Shown: positions 31,594 through 43,140, counted from the stretch's first letter. The stretch: 64,000 nt of DNA from Ureaplasma sp. (GCA_020024775.1 JAHHTF010000001.1:20542-84541), one strand, 5' to 3'. Numbers and translations are program-made. The notes: generated by a model not told the origin, from the sequence alone.

Positions 31594-33369
31594 ATGGCTA
31601 AAGAAATAATTTTAGGTATCGACTTAGGTACAACAAACTCAGCTGTTGCTGTAATGGAAGATAACAAACCAGTTATCTTAGAAAACCCAGAAGGAAAAAG
31701 AACAACTCCTTCTATTGTAGCTTTCAAAAATGATGAAATCATCGTTGGTGATGCTGCTAAAAGACAAATGATTACAAACCCAAATACAATCTTTTCAGTT
31801 AAAAGACATATGGGTACAGATTTTAAATATGATATTAATGGAAAACAATATACTCCTGAAGAAATTTCAGCTAGAATTTTAAGTTATTTAAAAACTTTTG
31901 CTGAAAAGAAATTAGGACACAAAGTTTCTAAAGCTGTTATTACAGTTCCTGCATACTTTAATGATGCTGAAAGACAAGCAACTAAAAATGCTGGTACAAT
32001 CGCTGGATTAAAAGTTGAAAGAATTGTTAATGAACCAACCGCTGCTGCATTAGCATATGGATTAGAAAAAGCTAAAGATCAAAAAGTATTAGTATTTGAC
32101 CTTGGTGGTGGTACATTTGACGTATCTATTCTAGAAATTGCTGATGGTACTTTTGAAGTATTAGCTACAAGTGGTGATAACAGATTAGGTGGGGATGACT
32201 TCGATGAAGCTATCATCAACTGAATTTTAGAACAAGCTAAAAATGATCATGGTGTTGATTTAAAATCAGACAAGATGGCAATGCAAAGATTAAAAGATGC
32301 AGCTGAAAAAGCTAAAATCGAATTATCTGGAACATTAACTACTCAAATTGCTTTACCATTTATTGCAATGACTCAAACAGGTCCAGTTAACATTGAATTA
32401 GAATTAACTAGAGCTAAATTTGAAGAATTAACAAAACCTTTATTAACAAGAATCTCTAAACCTTTAGAAGATGCTGTTAAAGAATCTAAACTATCTTACA
32501 AAGATATTCATGAAGTATTATTGGTAGGTGGATCTACAAGAATTCCAGCTGTTCAAGAATTAGTTAAAAAAATTACTGGTAAAACTCCTAACCACTCAAT
32601 CAACCCAGATGAAGTAGTTGCATTAGGTGCAGCTGTCCAAGGTGGGGTATTATCAGGAGATGTTAAAGATGTTTTATTATTAGATGTTACTCCTTTAACA
32701 TTATCTATTGAAACAATGGGTGGAATTGCTACTCCATTAATTCCAAGAAACACTACTATTCCAACAACTAAATCACAAGTATTCTCAACTGCAGAAGACA
32801 ACCAACCAAGTGTTGATATTAGAATTGTTCAAGGAGAAAGACCAAGAGCAAGTGATAACAAATTATTAGGTAATTTCCAATTATCAGGAATTGATCCAGC
32901 TCCAAAAGGTGTTCCTCAAATTGAAATCAGTTTCAGTATCGATGCTAATGGTATCATGTCTGTAACTGCAAAAGATTTAAAGACAAACAAAGAAAATTCT
33001 ATTACTATCTCAGACTCATCTGGATTAACTGAAGAAGAAATCCAAAGAATGGTTAAAGAAGCAGAAGAAAATAAAGAAAAAGATGCTTTATTTAAAAAGA
33101 CCGCTGAACTTAAAAATAGAGTTGATAGCTTATCAGCTCAATTAAAACCAGTTCTTGAAAACAAAGATATTCCAGAAGATCAAAAGAAACCATTAGCTGA
33201 CCAATTAGATGAAATCAACAAATTGTTAGCTGAAGAAAAATGAGATGAATTAGAACAAAAACTTTCAGCATTAGAACAAGCTTTAGCACAAGCTGCTAAT
33301 ATGGCTAATCAAGCAGGAAATTCTAAAGCAGATAATGAAGCTGAAGTTACTGATGAAGAAGTTAAATAA
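31594..33369 (+). CDS. dnaK: Chaperone DnaK (Hsp70)
   Basis: DnaK binds exposed hydrophobic peptides under ATP control with DnaJ and GrpE. The 591-residue protein has IIGIDLGTTNSAV-type phosphate motif (read LGIDLGTTNSAVAV), FDLGGGTFDVSILE, VGGSTRIPAVQ and the substrate domain LLDVTPLTLSIETMGG, then a helical lid ending in Asn/Gln/Glu-rich sequence. It lacks the long insertions of Gram-negative DnaK, as usual for Firmicutes and Mollicutes. ATG 31594 follows AAGGAGATAT. No separate CIRCE lies in the 15-base gap, so it is transcribed with lon. Confidence 0.98.
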
Positions 33370-33439
33370 TCAATTTAAGTTTTATTTATAGTTTAATCAT
33401 AATCAACAACTCAAATTAATATATTATAGTTTCATATCG

Positions 33440-33468
33440 ACACACTAGGTTATTCTAGTGTGTTTTTA
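33440..33468 (+). terminator. Terminator of the lon-dnaK operon
   Basis: An 8-bp stem CACACTAG / CTAGTGTG, loop GTTATT, followed by TTTTTATTT. Confidence 0.88.
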
Positions 33469-33480
33469 TTTCAAAATAAA

Positions 33481-33502
33481 AACTAGTCATATTAGACTAG
33501 TT
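33481..33502 (-). terminator. Terminator of the hrcA-dxs operon
   Basis: An 8-bp stem AACTAGTC / GACTAGTT overlapping the dxs stop codon (33492-33494); on the minus strand TTTTTATTTT follows. Confidence 0.82.
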
Positions 33503-35204
33503 CGAAAATATTTTTAACATCCATTTCTAAAGATAAATCAATATCTTTTGTCGATCCTTTTGTTGGATATTGTTTGTATGACATTGAAATAATTTTAGTG
33601 TTTGAATTTATTTGGTTAGCACAATCATAGAATTCGTTTACTAATCCAAGATTGCTATAGATTCTTTCATAACAAATGATTTTAGAATACTTAGATAATA
33701 TCTTTTTGATTTCTTGTGGATTCAATTTATTAATAGCAATTGTATTAATTAAATCAACTTTGATTTGATTGTTATTAATGCATTCTAAAATACTATCTGT
33801 ATATGGTCCATAGGTAATAATAGCAGTAGAGTTATTATCATCAATAAGATATTCAAATTCATTGATATTAATATCATTATTGTTTTCTTGAATACTATAA
33901 GTAAATTTAGATTTAGGGTATCTAATGAATATTAAATCATTGTTAGAATTATCAGATATGTTATTGTATGCATAATCAATTAATGTATTTAATTGATGAT
34001 AGTTTCTTGGAGAATAGATTTTTGCATTAGGAATTGATTTTAAAAATCCTACATCAAAGATTCCGTGATGACTAGGGCCATCACCACCTGATAAATCAGC
34101 TCTATCTAATAAGAAGATTGGTTTTAAATTTAATCTACTTAAATCGTGAACCAATTGGTCATAAGCACGTTGGATAAATGATGAATAATATAAACAAACA
34201 ACCTTTTTGTTTTTTAAACATAGCCCAGAAGCAAATGAACTAACATGTTCTTCTGAAATCCCCATGTCTAGATATTGAGCATTGTGTTGATTATATAATT
34301 GCATGAATCCTGTTCCAACATTCATAGCAGGATTTAGAATGTATAAGTCTTTATCATTTTTAATTTTGTTTAATAAATTATTACAAGCAATTTCACCAAA
34401 TGTTTCAGATTGTTTTAATGTATTAGCATGATAATAACCTAGTTTATCAGATTCACCTAGTTTATCACCTTTTGCTTTAATAGTTTTGGTGTGGACTACA
34501 ACTGTTTTGTTTTGATCTACTAATGCTTTTGCTTTTTTAAAAGCTTTATTTAATTGTTTGAAATCATGACCATCTATGATTCCGATATATTCATAACCTA
34601 ATGCTTTAAAATATCCTTTAGCTTTGCTTTTATTATTAAATGATTTGTTTAATGAACCAACTGCTTCTGAGATACTCATTTGGTTATCATTAACAACAAT
34701 AATATTTGGAATCTTATAAAAACTATTAAGGTTTAATCCTTCAAATGATAATCCAGTATTTAATGAACTATCTCCGATTACGCATACATGATATTTTGTT
34801 TTATCATGATTACAATAGTTCATTCCACCTAATACTGATATTGTATTTCCTGAATGTCCAGGAGAATAAAAATCATACTTAGATTCTTTCATGTCTGTAA
34901 ATGCAGATAAACCATTAGTAGTTCTGATTGTGTGCATTAAATCTTTTCTACCTGTTAAGATTTTATGAACATATGATTGATGCCCAGTATCATATACAAT
35001 TACATCATTGTTTAAATTGAAGTTAGACAATAAACTAATAGTTAGTTCAACAATCCCTAAATTAGAACCATAATGGATTTCTTTTGTTTTTGCTAATTCT
35101 ATAATAAAAGCTCTAATATCATTACTTAGACTCTGGTATTCAGATTCATCTAAATCTAAGAAATCTTGATAAGAATTAATTTTATTTAATGTATTCATTG
35201 TCAT
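33492..35204 (-). CDS. dxs: 1-deoxy-D-xylulose-5-phosphate synthase
   Basis: Dxs joins pyruvate and glyceraldehyde-3-phosphate, the first step of the MEP isoprenoid pathway, using thiamine diphosphate. The 570-residue protein has the ThDP motif CVIGDSSLNTG with the later NDNQMSIS, the cofactor helper GISEEHVSSFASGL, and the Dxs loop DRADLSGGDGPSHHGIFD. HYGSNLGIVELTISL and YDTGHQSYVHKILTGR near the start are also diagnostic. It is about 50 residues shorter than typical Dxs. ATG 35204 (GTG 35207 or ATG 35198 are alternatives) overlaps the end of hrcA by about 23 bases, so the two are coupled. With ispH at 42212, it indicates a working MEP pathway. Confidence 0.93.
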   Translation of the reverse strand: MTMNTLNKINSYQDFLDLDESEYQSLSNDIRAFIIELAKTKEIHYGSNLGIVELTISLLSNFNLNNDVIVYDTGHQSYVHKILTGRKDLMHTIRTTNGLSAFTDMKESKYDFYSPGHSGNTISVLGGMNYCNHDKTKYHVCVIGDSSLNTGLSFEGLNLNSFYKIPNIIVVNDNQMSISEAVGSLNKSFNNKSKAKGYFKALGYEYIGIIDGHDFKQLNKAFKKAKALVDQNKTVVVHTKTIKAKGDKLGESDKLGYYHANTLKQSETFGEIACNNLLNKIKNDKDLYILNPAMNVGTGFMQLYNQHNAQYLDMGISEEHVSSFASGLCLKNKKVVCLYYSSFIQRAYDQLVHDLSRLNLKPIFLLDRADLSGGDGPSHHGIFDVGFLKSIPNAKIYSPRNYHQLNTLIDYAYNNISDNSNNDLIFIRYPKSKFTYSIQENNNDININEFEYLIDDNNSTAIITYGPYTDSILECINNNQIKVDLINTIAINKLNPQEIKKILSKYSKIICYERIYSNLGLVNEFYDCANQINSNTKIISMSYKQYPTKGSTKDIDLSLEMDVKNIFELV

Positions 35205-36231
35205 CACTATCTTCAGGGTTATTATAAATCTTTTCTAATTGATTTGTAATATACTCTAAGATTCCTTTGATTTGTTTTAAGTCTCATCTAGTTGGTCCTA
35301 CAACTGAGATTTGGTGAGATTGGTTTTTGATATTTAATTTAGCTGTGGCAATTGAAATTGGTAAGTCATCTTTGTGTTCAATAATAATCTTTTGGTTTTT
35401 ATATGTTTTATCTAAATTGTGTTTGATTTGATCTCAAATTGTTCCGTTTTCAATTAGTTCAATAATTTGTTTTAGTTTATTGTGATCTTGGAACTCTGGA
35501 TTATTAAAGATAGAACTTACTCCTACAATTTTTTTGTTTTCATTTGATTGAGCATGATAATTAAATAATCTCATAATAATTTCTTGTGTGATGTATTCAA
35601 ACTCAAGAACTTCTTTCTTGATGATTGGTTCAATCTCTCTTAGTTTATCTTGGATGTCACAGAATTTTACTCCAATTAAATATTGGTTAAAAATTCTAAT
35701 ACATACTTCAACATCTTTTAGTTGTTGCACATTAAAGTAGTTGATTAGTGTTTTAGAAATGTTTGCAGAACTTGATACCAAAATAATTAGTGCTTGTTTA
35801 GCATCTAATTGCACTAAACTAATTTGCCTTAAGTTTTCATCATTTTGATTGATGTTACTTGATAATGAAACTAAACCTGTGATTTCATTAATTAGGTTTA
35901 ATGATTCATTAATAACTTGTTCTGCATTTGCTTGTCTTTTTTCAAAAATCATTTTTAGTTTGTTGATGATTTCTTTATCAACAACTGGAACTAAAATGTT
36001 TTTATCATAGTATTTATAACCTTCAATAGATGGAACTCTACCAGATGATGTATGAGTTTTTTCTAAGAAATTAAGATCTTCTAATTTAGCCATTTCAATT
36101 CTAATAGTTTGAGGTGACACCTCAGGCATATATTTTTCAACAATGATTTTAGATCCAACTGGTTTTGAAGTCTTATTGTATTCTTCAATAATTGATTTAA
36201 GAAGTTTTTCTTGTCTAGTTGTTACTTTCAT
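35182..36231 (-). CDS. hrcA: Heat-shock repressor HrcA
   Basis: HrcA represses heat-shock genes by binding CIRCE; it needs chaperone help to fold. The 349-residue protein has an N-terminal winged helix (RQEKLLKSIIEEYNKTSKPV then PQTIRIEMAKLEDLNFLEK and HTSSGRVPSIEGY) and ends in the GAF-like domain with ISVVGPTRWDLKQIKGILEY. ATG 36231 is preferred over ATG 36246 because GAAGGTG lies 8 bases upstream. One TGA codes Trp in the C-terminal motif. It overlaps the membrane gene upstream by 17 bases and dxs downstream. Its targets in this window are the CIRCE sites at 29099 and 36949. Confidence 0.94.
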
Positions 36232-36892
36232 GGTCAACACCTTCATATAATGATTTCAAAATGTTTTTCATTTTAATTTTGATTAAGATTTCAGCAACTC
36301 CTGTGAATGAATCAATATTAGCACCTTTGAAATTATCTAGAAACTTTGCATTCAATCTGATGTTTGAATTAAAAGTATTTGCATCTAATAGCATCACTTG
36401 TTTTTCATCTTTGTATAATCAAAAACCATTTTCTGATTTTTTTGTTTGGTAGTTATCATTTAATTTAATAATGAAATAACCAACATCATCTAATCCAATG
36501 TTTTCAATTTTGATACTTTGAAACTTATAAAAGAATAAAGTATAGATTTCAATTTTCTTCTGGTTACTAAAGTTACTTTTAAAAGTATTTGATATTAATC
36601 GATAGTTTTTAATTGGTGTAATGAAACTTGCACAAATACCAATAACTATTAAAATAACTCCAACTACAATTAATGAAATCATAATTGGTAATTGGTTATC
36701 TTTTTGGAAGAATGCTCCAGCTAAGATTAAGATTAAACCAACTATACAAAAAACTCCAATGATAATAAAACCGATTAATCTATTTCGGTCAATTGATGCT
36801 TGAAGTTTTTCGTTTTTTATTAATCCTTTTAGCTTTTTCTCTAGTGATTGATGATTGATACTTTTAATATCATTTTCTAATATTTCTGTCAT
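36215..36892 (-). CDS. Two-helix membrane protein in the hrcA operon, unknown
   Basis: A 225-residue protein with a short N-terminal cytoplasmic part, two adjacent membrane segments (about 39-62 and 68-91) and a C-terminal soluble domain (about 92-225) of beta-rich type ending in KNILKSLYEGVDHESNN. The frame crosses one TGA (Trp at 36419-36421). No known family is recognised. It heads a minus-strand operon with hrcA and dxs. A TATAAT (minus strand, 36923-36928) lies 30 bases upstream, and the CIRCE site at 36949 covers its -35 region. Confidence 0.8.
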
Positions 36893-36948
36893 CTGTTCTC
36901 CTATTGATTTATATTAGTAATTATTATAACATATTAAATAAGTGATAA

Positions 36949-36975
36949 TTAGCACACTAATAACTATATTGCTAA
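36949..36975. promoter_or_regulatory. CIRCE element between dnaJ and the hrcA operon
   Basis: TTAGCACAC, nine bases, TATTGCTAA: the left half has one mismatch and the right half (GAGTGCTAA expected) two. It lies before the dnaJ -10 box TATAAT (36984-36989) and also upstream of the minus-strand -10 box (36923-36928), so one HrcA site can act on both divergent operons. Confidence 0.8.
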
Positions 36976-37023
36976 AATTATGTTATAATATATTAATCAT
37001 TTTGTTTTTTAAAAGGAGGAATA

Positions 37024-38145
37024 ATGTCAAAAAGAGATTACTATGAAGTCTTGGGTGTTGCTAAAACTGTAACTCCTGATGAAATTAAAAAAGCATATCG
37101 TGTACTTGCTAAAAAGTACCATCCAGACGTAAATAAAGAACCAGGTGCTGAAGAACGTTTCAAAGAAATCAATGAAGCTAATGAAGTTTTATCTGATCCA
37201 CAAAAAAGAGCTCAATATGATAGATTTGGACATGCTGGTCCACAAGGTGGATTTGGCCAAGGAGGATTCTCTGGTTTCTCTGGAAACTTTGAAGATATTT
37301 TCTCAGAGTTCTTTGGTGGATTCTCTGGCTTTGGTGGTGGTTCATCACAAGAAGAAGATTCAGATATTCAATTAGCAATTACATTAACATTCTATGAAGC
37401 ACTAAAAGGTACATCAAAAAAAGTTACTTATAAAAGAAATACTAGTTGTTCAGCTTGTGATGGAACAGGAGATGCTAATAAAGCTCATCCATTAACATGT
37501 ACAGCTTGTAATGGTAGAGGATATGTAATTAAACAACAACAAACAATGTTTGGAATCCAAAGAATGCAAACTGAATGTAACGTTTGTGATGGTAGAGGAG
37601 TAAAAGTTGCTAATCCTTGTAAAACTTGTAAAGGAAAAGGAACTCAACCTGAAACAGTTACATTAACAGTTACTATTCCACAAGGTGTTGATCATGGTGA
37701 AGTATTAACAGTAACAGGAAAAGGAAACAAAACTATTCGTGATACTGGAAACCTATATCTTCATATCCAAGTTGGTCAATCAAAATATTTTGAAAGACAC
37801 AATATGGATTTATACACCATTGCATATATTGACCCAATCTTAGCAATCGTTGGTGGCCAACAAGAAGTTATTACTCCATGAGGTCCTGTTCAATTCACAG
37901 TTCCTTCAGGTATTGAACAAGATAAAAAAATCAAAATCCTTGGTTATGGTGTTAAGAAACCAAATAAACAAAATCTTTTTGCTAAAGCTGCAGGTGATTT
38001 GTTTGTTGTAATTAAATTAGCAAAACCAGACTATACACAAGATCAAATCAAACAACTACAAGAACTATTAAACAAAAATAATAAATATGTTAAAGATTAC
38101 TTAGATGATGTTAAGAAAGAGGTGGCTAAAAATGAACAAAAATAA
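37024..38145 (+). CDS. dnaJ: Chaperone DnaJ (Hsp40)
   Basis: DnaJ stimulates DnaK ATPase and delivers substrates. The 373-residue protein is a full type I Hsp40: J domain with YHPDVNK (HPD motif), a Gly/Phe-rich region (about 75-110), four zinc CxxCxGxG repeats starting CSACDGTG, CTACNGRG, CNVCDGRG and CKTCKGKG, and the C-terminal peptide-binding domains. ATG 37024 follows AAAGGAGGAAT. It is preceded by CIRCE and overlaps grpE by 14 bases, which is unusual because grpE normally comes with dnaK. Confidence 0.98.
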
Positions 38146-38776
38146 AGATAAAAAAAACAATAAAGAATTAGAAGAACCACAAGAAGTTAAAAAAGAAGAA
38201 ACTTGTGAAAAAGCAAAAGAATTCAAAAAAGAAATCGAATCTCTTAAAAAAGAATTATCTAGTGAACAAGAAAAAGTAAAGAACTTGCAACATGAAGTTC
38301 AAACACTAAAACTTACAATTCAAAAAGCAGATTCTGACTATGTTTCTAAATTACAAGAAAAACAATTAGAAATGAAAAAAATTCTTGAAGAAAAACAAAA
38401 AGAATTAACAATTCTAAATGATGAAAAACTAAATGATTTTAAACACAAATTATACACAAAAGATATTTTAGAAATGTTAAATACAATTGATAGATTTGAA
38501 GCAATTCTAAGATATGAAAGTCCAGATCCAACAATCCAAAATTATATTAATGGATTCAAGATGTTTTTGGACATGTTCCAAAGATCATTAAACAACATGG
38601 GAATCACTAAAGTTGAAATTCCATTAGGGTCAGAACCAGACCACAATAATGCTGAAATTACTGATCAAGTTGATAATTCTAATCACAAATCTGGGACAGT
38701 TTGTGAAGTGACTGAAAACGCATATAGTTTTAATAACAAAATTATTAAACATGCAAAAGTTAAAGTATCAAAATAG
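38132..38776 (+). CDS. grpE: Nucleotide exchange factor GrpE
   Basis: GrpE releases ADP from DnaK. The 214-residue protein has a Lys/Glu-rich disordered start, a long coiled-coil dimer helix (about 30-115), a four-helix bundle segment (LEMLNTIDRFEAILRY) and the C-terminal beta wing (GITKVEIPLGSEPDHNNAEI, then GTVCEVTENAYSFN with the conserved tail). ATG 38132 is preferred because GAGGTGG lies just upstream; the frame opens earlier at 38105 but inside dnaJ without a ribosome binding site. It overlaps dnaJ by 14 bases and shares its HrcA-controlled promoter. Confidence 0.95.
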   Translation: MNKNKDKKNNKELEEPQEVKKEETCEKAKEFKKEIESLKKELSSEQEKVKNLQHEVQTLKLTIQKADSDYVSKLQEKQLEMKKILEEKQKELTILNDEKLNDFKHKLYTKDILEMLNTIDRFEAILRYESPDPTIQNYINGFKMFLDMFQRSLNNMGITKVEIPLGSEPDHNNAEITDQVDNSNHKSGTVCEVTENAYSFNNKIIKHAKVKVSK

Positions 38777-38832
38777 AGTTTTATATAATAAAATTAAAAG
38801 ATAAACAATTCAATTATTGGAGGCTATTAAAT

Positions 38833-39066
38833 ATGTCAAGTGGAGCAATTGCTGGATTAGCTGTAGGGATGGTAATTCTTGGAATTATTATCGGGATAAT
38901 CATTGGTTTCTTTGTAGCAAGATTAATTACAAAAAAACAAATGAAAAAGAACCCACCTATTACAAAAGATACAATTAGAATGTTGTATGCTCAAATTGGT
39001 AGAAAACCAACTGAACAACAAGTAAATGACTTATACTATAGAAGTACAAGACCAGCAAGAAAATAA
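38833..39066 (+). CDS. yneF: UPF0154 (YneF-type) small membrane protein
   Basis: A 77-residue protein with one N-terminal membrane helix (about 7-32, GLAVGMVILGIIIGIIIGFF) followed by FVARLITKKQMKKNPPITKD and IRMLYAQIGRKPTEQQ, the exact signature of the UPF0154/YneF family of Firmicutes and Mollicutes. The function is unknown. It lies 56 bases after grpE and 2 bases before ysxC. GGAGGC precedes ATG 38833. Confidence 0.93.
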   Translation: MSSGAIAGLAVGMVILGIIIGIIIGFFVARLITKKQMKKNPPITKDTIRMLYAQIGRKPTEQQVNDLYYRSTRPARK

Positions 39067-39068
39067 TT

Positions 39069-39650
39069 ATGGCTGCTAGTTTTATCAAATCTTGTACCCA
39101 ACCAAAAGATTTCTATAAAGATAAAAGAAAACAAATCTGTTTTGTTGGGCGTTCTAATGTAGGGAAGTCCACATTAATTAATGCATTGGCAAATAATGCA
39201 AAATTAGCAAAGACTTCTAAAACTCCTGGGAGAACAAGATTAATAAATTTCTTTGATTTTAATAAGTTTGTTTTAGTTGACTTACCAGGATATGGCTATG
39301 CAAAAGCAGATGATAAAACAAGAGAAACAATCTACGAGTTAATTCTTAATTGTTTAAACTACAATGAACAATTAGCTTGTGTTGTTCAATTATGCAATAT
39401 TGAAGTTTTAACAGACGATGACCAAAAGATGTCAATCTTCTTAGAGAAATCACATTTAAAACATCTTGTTGTGATGACTAAAACTGATAAAGTTGCTAAA
39501 AGTACTTTTCACAACAATAAGAAAAAATATTTAGATTTCTTAAAAATAAAAGAGGACCAAATTATTGATATTTCTTGTAAAACAAGACATAACATTGATA
39601 AACTTTTAAATTTATTAGGTGGAATAATTAATAATGAAACAAATAAATAA
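39069..39650 (+). CDS. ysxC: Ribosome-biogenesis GTPase YsxC/EngB
   Basis: A 193-residue essential GTPase that helps large-subunit assembly. G1 GRSNVGKST, G2 around KTPGRTRLINF, G3 DLPGYGYAK, G4 TKTD and G5 ISCKT are all present in the expected order, and the G3 form with GYGYA is typical of EngB. The gene starts 2 bases after yneF and overlaps valS by 17 bases. Confidence 0.96.
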   Translation: MAASFIKSCTQPKDFYKDKRKQICFVGRSNVGKSTLINALANNAKLAKTSKTPGRTRLINFFDFNKFVLVDLPGYGYAKADDKTRETIYELILNCLNYNEQLACVVQLCNIEVLTDDDQKMSIFLEKSHLKHLVVMTKTDKVAKSTFHNNKKKYLDFLKIKEDQIIDISCKTRHNIDKLLNLLGGIINNETNK

Positions 39651-42237
39651 AAAATACGAACATTTAAAAGTTGAACAAGATAAAAATCAATTTTGATATT
39701 CTAATAATTTATTTGAGCCAAAGGATTCAAATAAATTTTTTAGTATAGTCTTACCTCCTCCAAATGTAACAGGTCATTTACATTTAGGACATGCATGGGA
39801 TGTAAGCTATCAAGATGTATTAATTAGATACAAAAGATTAAATGGTTATAGTGCACTATGATTACCAGGAACTGATCATGCTGGGATTGCAACACAAACT
39901 AAATTTGATCGTATCTTGTTTGAAACTACTGGGAAAAGAAAAGACGACTTAGGGAAAGAAAAGTTCTTGTCTGAACTTTGAAATTGAAAACAATCGCAAG
40001 CAGATTTCATCCACTCACAATGAGCTAAGATGGGATTATCTTTATCATATAAAAATGAAAAATTCACCATGGATGAAGATGTTAATCTAGCGGTTAGAAA
40101 AGTTTTTGTTGAACTTTATAAAAAAGGATTAATCTATCAAGATAAAAAGATTGTTAATTGAGATCCACAATTAAAAACAGCTATCTCTAATATTGAAGTT
40201 ATTTATAAAGAAACATCTAGTAAGATGTATTATTTCAAATATTTTACAGAAAATAAAAAAGACTTTGTAATTGTTGCTACAACAAGACCTGAGACAATGT
40301 TTGGTGATGTTTGTTTAGTAGCGCACCCAACTGATGAAAGATATTTAAAATTCAAAGGTCAAAAATTCATTAATCCAGCAAATGATGAATTATTAGATTT
40401 AGTATTTGATGACTATATTGAAAAAGACTTTGGAACTGGAATCATGAAATGTACTCCAGCTCATGACTTTAATGATAATGAAATCGCTAAAAGACATCAT
40501 TTAAAAGTTATCAACATTTTCAATGAAGATGCAACCTTAAATGAATTAGGTAATAAATATAAAAACATGGACCGTTTTGAATGTAGAGAAAAATTAGTTT
40601 CTGATTTAAAACAAAAAGGTTTATTAGAAAAGATTGAAACAATTACAAATAATGTTGGTTATTCAGAAAGAACAAACGTAGTGGTTGAACCATACATGTC
40701 TAATCAATGATTTGTAAGTATGGATAAGCTAGCTAAAAAAGTTCGTGAAATCCAAAGTTCAACTAAGAATAAAGTTAACTTTGTTCCAGAAAGATTTAAC
40801 AAGACTTTATTAAACTGATTAGAAAATATTGAAGATTGATGTATTAGTCGTCAATTATGATGAGGACATCAAATTCCAATTTGATATCATAAAAAAACTA
40901 ATGAAATTTATTGTGAAATAAATCCACCTAAAGATATTGAAAATTGAGTACAAGATGAAAGTGTATTAGACACTTGATTCTCATCTGGGTTATGACCAAT
41001 GGTTACAATGAATTGACCAGATACAAAAAATCCAATCTTTAAAAATTACTTTCCATCAGATGTATTAGTAACTGGATATGATATTATTTTCTTCTGAGTT
41101 TCAAGAATGATGATGTTAACAGAAGAATTCACAGACACTATTCCATTTAAAAATGTTTTAATCCATGGATTGATTCGTGATGAACAAGGAAGAAAAATGT
41201 CTAAATCATTAGGTAATGGTGTAGACCCAATGGATGTAATTGATGAATATGGATGTGATTCATTAAGATTATTCTTAACTGCAACTTCATCATTAGGAGA
41301 AGATTTATTATTCTCACCAACTAAGATTGCTCACTATTGAAACTTTATTAATAAGTTATGAAATGGTTTTAGATTCATTTATGATTTAATTGAAAAACAT
41401 GAATGAAAAATTAATTTAAAACTAGATCCTAAAAAACTTGATGTAGTTGATAAAGCAATCCTTGATAAATTAAATAGTGTTATTGAAAAAGTATCTAAAT
41501 GTTATGAACAATTTAATTTTGTTGTTGGAACTAAATACTTAGTAGACTTTATCTGAGATGAATTTAATAACAACTATTTAGAGTTATGTAAAATCAAAAT
41601 CAAAAACAATGATTTAGAATGTTTAAATGTTTTAAGTTATGTTTTAAAACAATCAATTATTTTATTACACCCGCAAGCTCCATTTGTGACTGAAGAGATT
41701 TATTCTCATATGTTTAAAACTAAAGATCAAATTTCCATCATGAATGAAACTTGACCATCAGTATTATCAATCAAAGATTTTGATAAACAAGCTTATCATA
41801 ATTTTAGTTTGATATCTGAACTAATCAAGAAGATTAGATTAGAACACCAATTGAAATTCTCAGATCAAATTCATATTACTGCATTTGATACTGTAAATAA
41901 CAAAGAAGTTAATACAGGTATTTTCTGTAACTATTATGAAGCTTGAAATACAAGTTTCAAAGAAATAAAAGATAAAGATACTCAGGTTATTAATTATTTC
42001 TTAGACAACATTAAACTAAACTTTTATAAAGCAATCAACAAACAAGATTTATTAGATGGTTTATTAAAACAACAAAAAACAATTGAGTTTGAATACAACA
42101 GGGCTTATAACATGTTACAAAACCAAAACTTTGTAGCAAAAGCATCTGCTGATAAAATTCAATCTGAAAAAGATAAATTAGAAAAGTACAAAACTCAATT
42201 AGATGAAATTAATGAACAAATCAAAAACCTTAAATAA
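39634..42237 (+). CDS. valS: Valyl-tRNA synthetase
   Basis: Charges tRNA-Val, with editing of threonine. The 867-residue class I enzyme has PPPNVTGHLHLGHAWD (HIGH motif in HLGH form), the editing domain with TTRPETMFGD, WCISRQLWWGHQIP, and the KMSKS loop GRKMSKSLGNGVDP. The C-terminal coiled coil (about 820-865) is typical of ValRS. About 25 TGA codons encode Trp. ATG 39634 follows GGTGGAATAAT and overlaps ysxC by 17 bases. It overlaps ispH by 26 bases. No T-box leader is visible because it is inside an operon. Confidence 0.98.
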
Positions 42238-43138
42238 TAAAATTGAAATCATCAAATTAGTCCCTCGGGGCTTTTGTGATGGGGTTGTTGAGGCCTGAAA
42301 AACAACCTTAGATACAATTAATAAATACAAACAAACAAACCAAAAGATTTATATGCTTGGTTTGTTTGTTCATAATAAACAGTTTGTTAATGAAATCAAT
42401 AAACAAGGAATCATTTTATTAGACGACTCAAATGTATCAAGATACCAATTGGTTTTAAACACAAAGTTTGATAAAGATTCAATCTTAATTTGTTCAGCTC
42501 ACGGAACTGATCAAAAAACTATTGAATTAGCAAAACAAAAAGGTTTAATTGTTGTTGATACAGTTTGTAAATATGTAACATCAACATCTAATAAAATCAA
42601 ACAAGATTTAGAATTAGGTTATGAAATTATTTTGATAGGAAAACAAAATCATCCCGAATCAGTTTCATATCTAAATGATTATAAAGATATTCATTTTGTT
42701 ACTTGTATAGATGACTTGAACAATTTAAAACATTTATACAACAAACAAGTATCAGTGTTTAATCAAACAACATTATCGATTTATGATTTATATGAGTTTT
42801 ATAAATTTATTAAAGCAAATTTCAATAATGCTAAATTAAACAATGAGATTTGTTTAGCGACAGAACAAAGACAAAAAGCTGTTATTGATTTAGTATCTGA
42901 TATTGATTTATTTTTAGTGGTTGGAGATAAGAAATCAAACAATTCTAATTCATTATTAAAACTTGGATCTTCAAAAGCTAAACAAGCTTATTTATTAGAA
43001 TCAAAATCTGATTTTAATATTGATTGATTAACCAATATAAACAAGATAGTAATTACCTCTGGAGCTAGTACTCCAACATGAATTTTTAATGAAATATATG
43101 AGTATATTCTTTCATTAGTTAATAATCAAGAAAAATAG
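42212..43138 (+). CDS. ispH: 4-hydroxy-3-methylbut-2-enyl diphosphate reductase
   Basis: IspH makes IPP and DMAPP in the last MEP step with a 4Fe-4S cluster. The 308-residue protein has the three cluster Cys at C22 (PRGFCDGV), C119 (VVDTVCKYV) and C214 (NEICLATEQRQKAV), plus SAHGTD, GDKKSNNSNSLL and TSGASTPTW. One odd point is VVDTVCKYVT in place of the usual DATCPLVTK. It overlaps valS by 26 bases and ends the operon with a terminator. Together with dxs it shows isoprenoid synthesis by the MEP route. Confidence 0.94.
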
Positions 43139-43140
43139 AC

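Noticed and set aside
31113..31742. Minus-strand open frames inside lon and dnaK
   Set aside because: They are mirror frames of highly conserved genes and show no ribosome binding site or family motif.
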